This document shows, piece by piece, positions 20,001 to 20,994 of a stretch of 20,994 nt of DNA. Both the position numbers and the translations under genes were made by a program. The first letter of the stretch is position 1. Every line of letters begins with the position of its first letter. The DNA comes from Purshia tridentata (lineage: Eukaryota > Streptophyta > Magnoliopsida > Rosales > Rosaceae). The stretch spans positions 1 through 20,994 of the forward strand of contig QANT01008914.1 in the NCBI GenBank assembly GCA_003254885.1, given 5' to 3'. Under the pieces are notes generated by a model that saw only the letters and a list, made by a program, of their open reading frames with translations, ran no database searches and was not told the DNA's origin.

Positions 20001-20994
20001 CTGGTTTGGCCCTGTAAAGCTTCGGCGTAGGTTTTGGTCGTCTACTCCTCCCCCTCTACGTCGTGTTTATCACTTTATTGTTGGCCGCTTTAAGCTAAAA
20101 CCTTAGCTGTCGCCTTCAATTATTTGACTCAACTGAAGAGAGTGGTCGTTAGCCCACAAACGTGTCAAATATTATTCAGATTCTTAGTAGTAAAAATAAT
20201 AAATTGGTTACATTTAAAGATTAAAAGCATGTTTATATCATACATGTTTTCTGTTTTTACTTTAATTAGAAAAATTAGATATTTAGTTTGGTTATCCTAA
20301 GGTGGAGGTGGAGTCGGATTCTACTGACGTGGTCAACTTAATTCATTGGGCTTGATGATTGCCATTTTCTATACAATCTTATCTTTAGTTTCTGTGTAAC
20401 TTGTTAAACTTTTATTGAATTGGCTCATTATTTCACATTTACAGCGAGCAAAATTTAATGGATGATGCTTTTGCTACTGTTAGTTTCAAGTTGGGATTGG
20501 GTCTTCATCTTTTTACGAGGAATGTTATCCATTTTAATCATCAACATGCTACACATCATTTTTTATTCATTATTCTCATTATATAATGTATTAACAAAAA
20601 AATATTTTTAAAACATTTTTATGTGAGTTTATTTTTCATTTATATACGAGTGCTTATTTTTAAAAATTTTATCATGGAAATTGAAAATAATACCCTTATG
20701 AGATAACAAAAAAAAAGGATGAAAAGTGGATAGAGGTGGTGGATTGGAAAAATTATTGGATGCATTCGATACATCAACTCTTGGTGTAACAAATCTAACC
20801 TATAAATGTATTATTAGTATATTTATATTAGTAAGGTTTAATATTAATAACATCCTCTATATTATGACTTGTTATATTGGTTACACAAAAAATTTCTTGG
20901 TAGATTGGTAATGAGAAAAAAGTTTGGATGGTAAATCAATTAAAAAAAATTGTTGTGTCGTAATTGCTCGCATGCCCCAAAGTACAAGTGGTAT
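20001..20994. other. Intergenic region, no gene seen
   Basis: After a GC-richer stretch to about 20120 the DNA becomes AT-rich. No frame has protein-like composition (20726-20911 is low complexity), and no repeat family or RNA gene was recognised. Confidence 0.6.

Noticed and set aside
1..20994. A metabolic or defence gene cluster across the window
   Set aside because: The four genes belong to unrelated families with separate promoters and normal intergenic spacing; nothing links them functionally.

Overview
This window looks like nuclear DNA of a eudicot plant. It has AT-rich intergenic DNA, GT-AG introns, pyrimidine-rich 5' leaders and four protein-coding genes that belong to land-plant families. 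The species cannot be fixed from this sequence. I saw no rRNA, tRNA, CRISPR array or intact transposon, and no gene that looks foreign. Two single N bases (1022 and 4984) each sit exactly at the junction of a near-duplicate segment, which suggests unresolved assembly or merged haplotypes.

Layout. 1-1437: AT-rich intergenic DNA with small repeats. 1438-5490: a plus-strand gene for a gar2-related type protein, with an intron-containing 5' leader, two coding exons (2638-3674 and 4539-4728), a Cys/Trp-rich C-terminus and a probable spliced 3' UTR. 5491-6630: no recognisable gene. 6634-9261: a six-exon plus-strand gene for an atypical mitochondrial carrier (380 residues), with site II elements upstream. 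9262-10050: AT-rich spacer. 10050-13836: an intronless plus-strand gene for an LRR receptor kinase of the RPK2/TOADSTOOL2 type (1146 residues), carrying an exact in-frame 18-bp tandem duplication in the kinase N-lobe. 13837-15952: 3' UTRs and spacer, with a possible decayed LRR fragment near 15.1 kb. 15953-19333: a minus-strand gene for a NINJA-family ABI5-binding protein (AFP), two coding exons separated by a 2.2-kb intron. 19334-20000: its leader with two possible uORFs, and a promoter with three CACGTG elements, two of them in an 11-bp inverted repeat. 20001-20994: AT-rich spacer.

The genes do not form an operon or an evident cluster. The three plus-strand genes and the minus-strand AFP gene have unrelated roles: an unknown nuclear or membrane-linked protein, organellar transport, meristem and anther receptor signalling, and ABA/JA corepression. 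RPK2 and AFP converge on the 13.8-15.9 kb spacer. I found no convincing new biological system. The observations most worth checking are the RPK2 kinase insertion, the ABRE arrangement upstream of AFP (a plausible ABA feedback loop), the duplications at the N bases, and a 46-codon coding-like exon downstream of the gar2-related gene.
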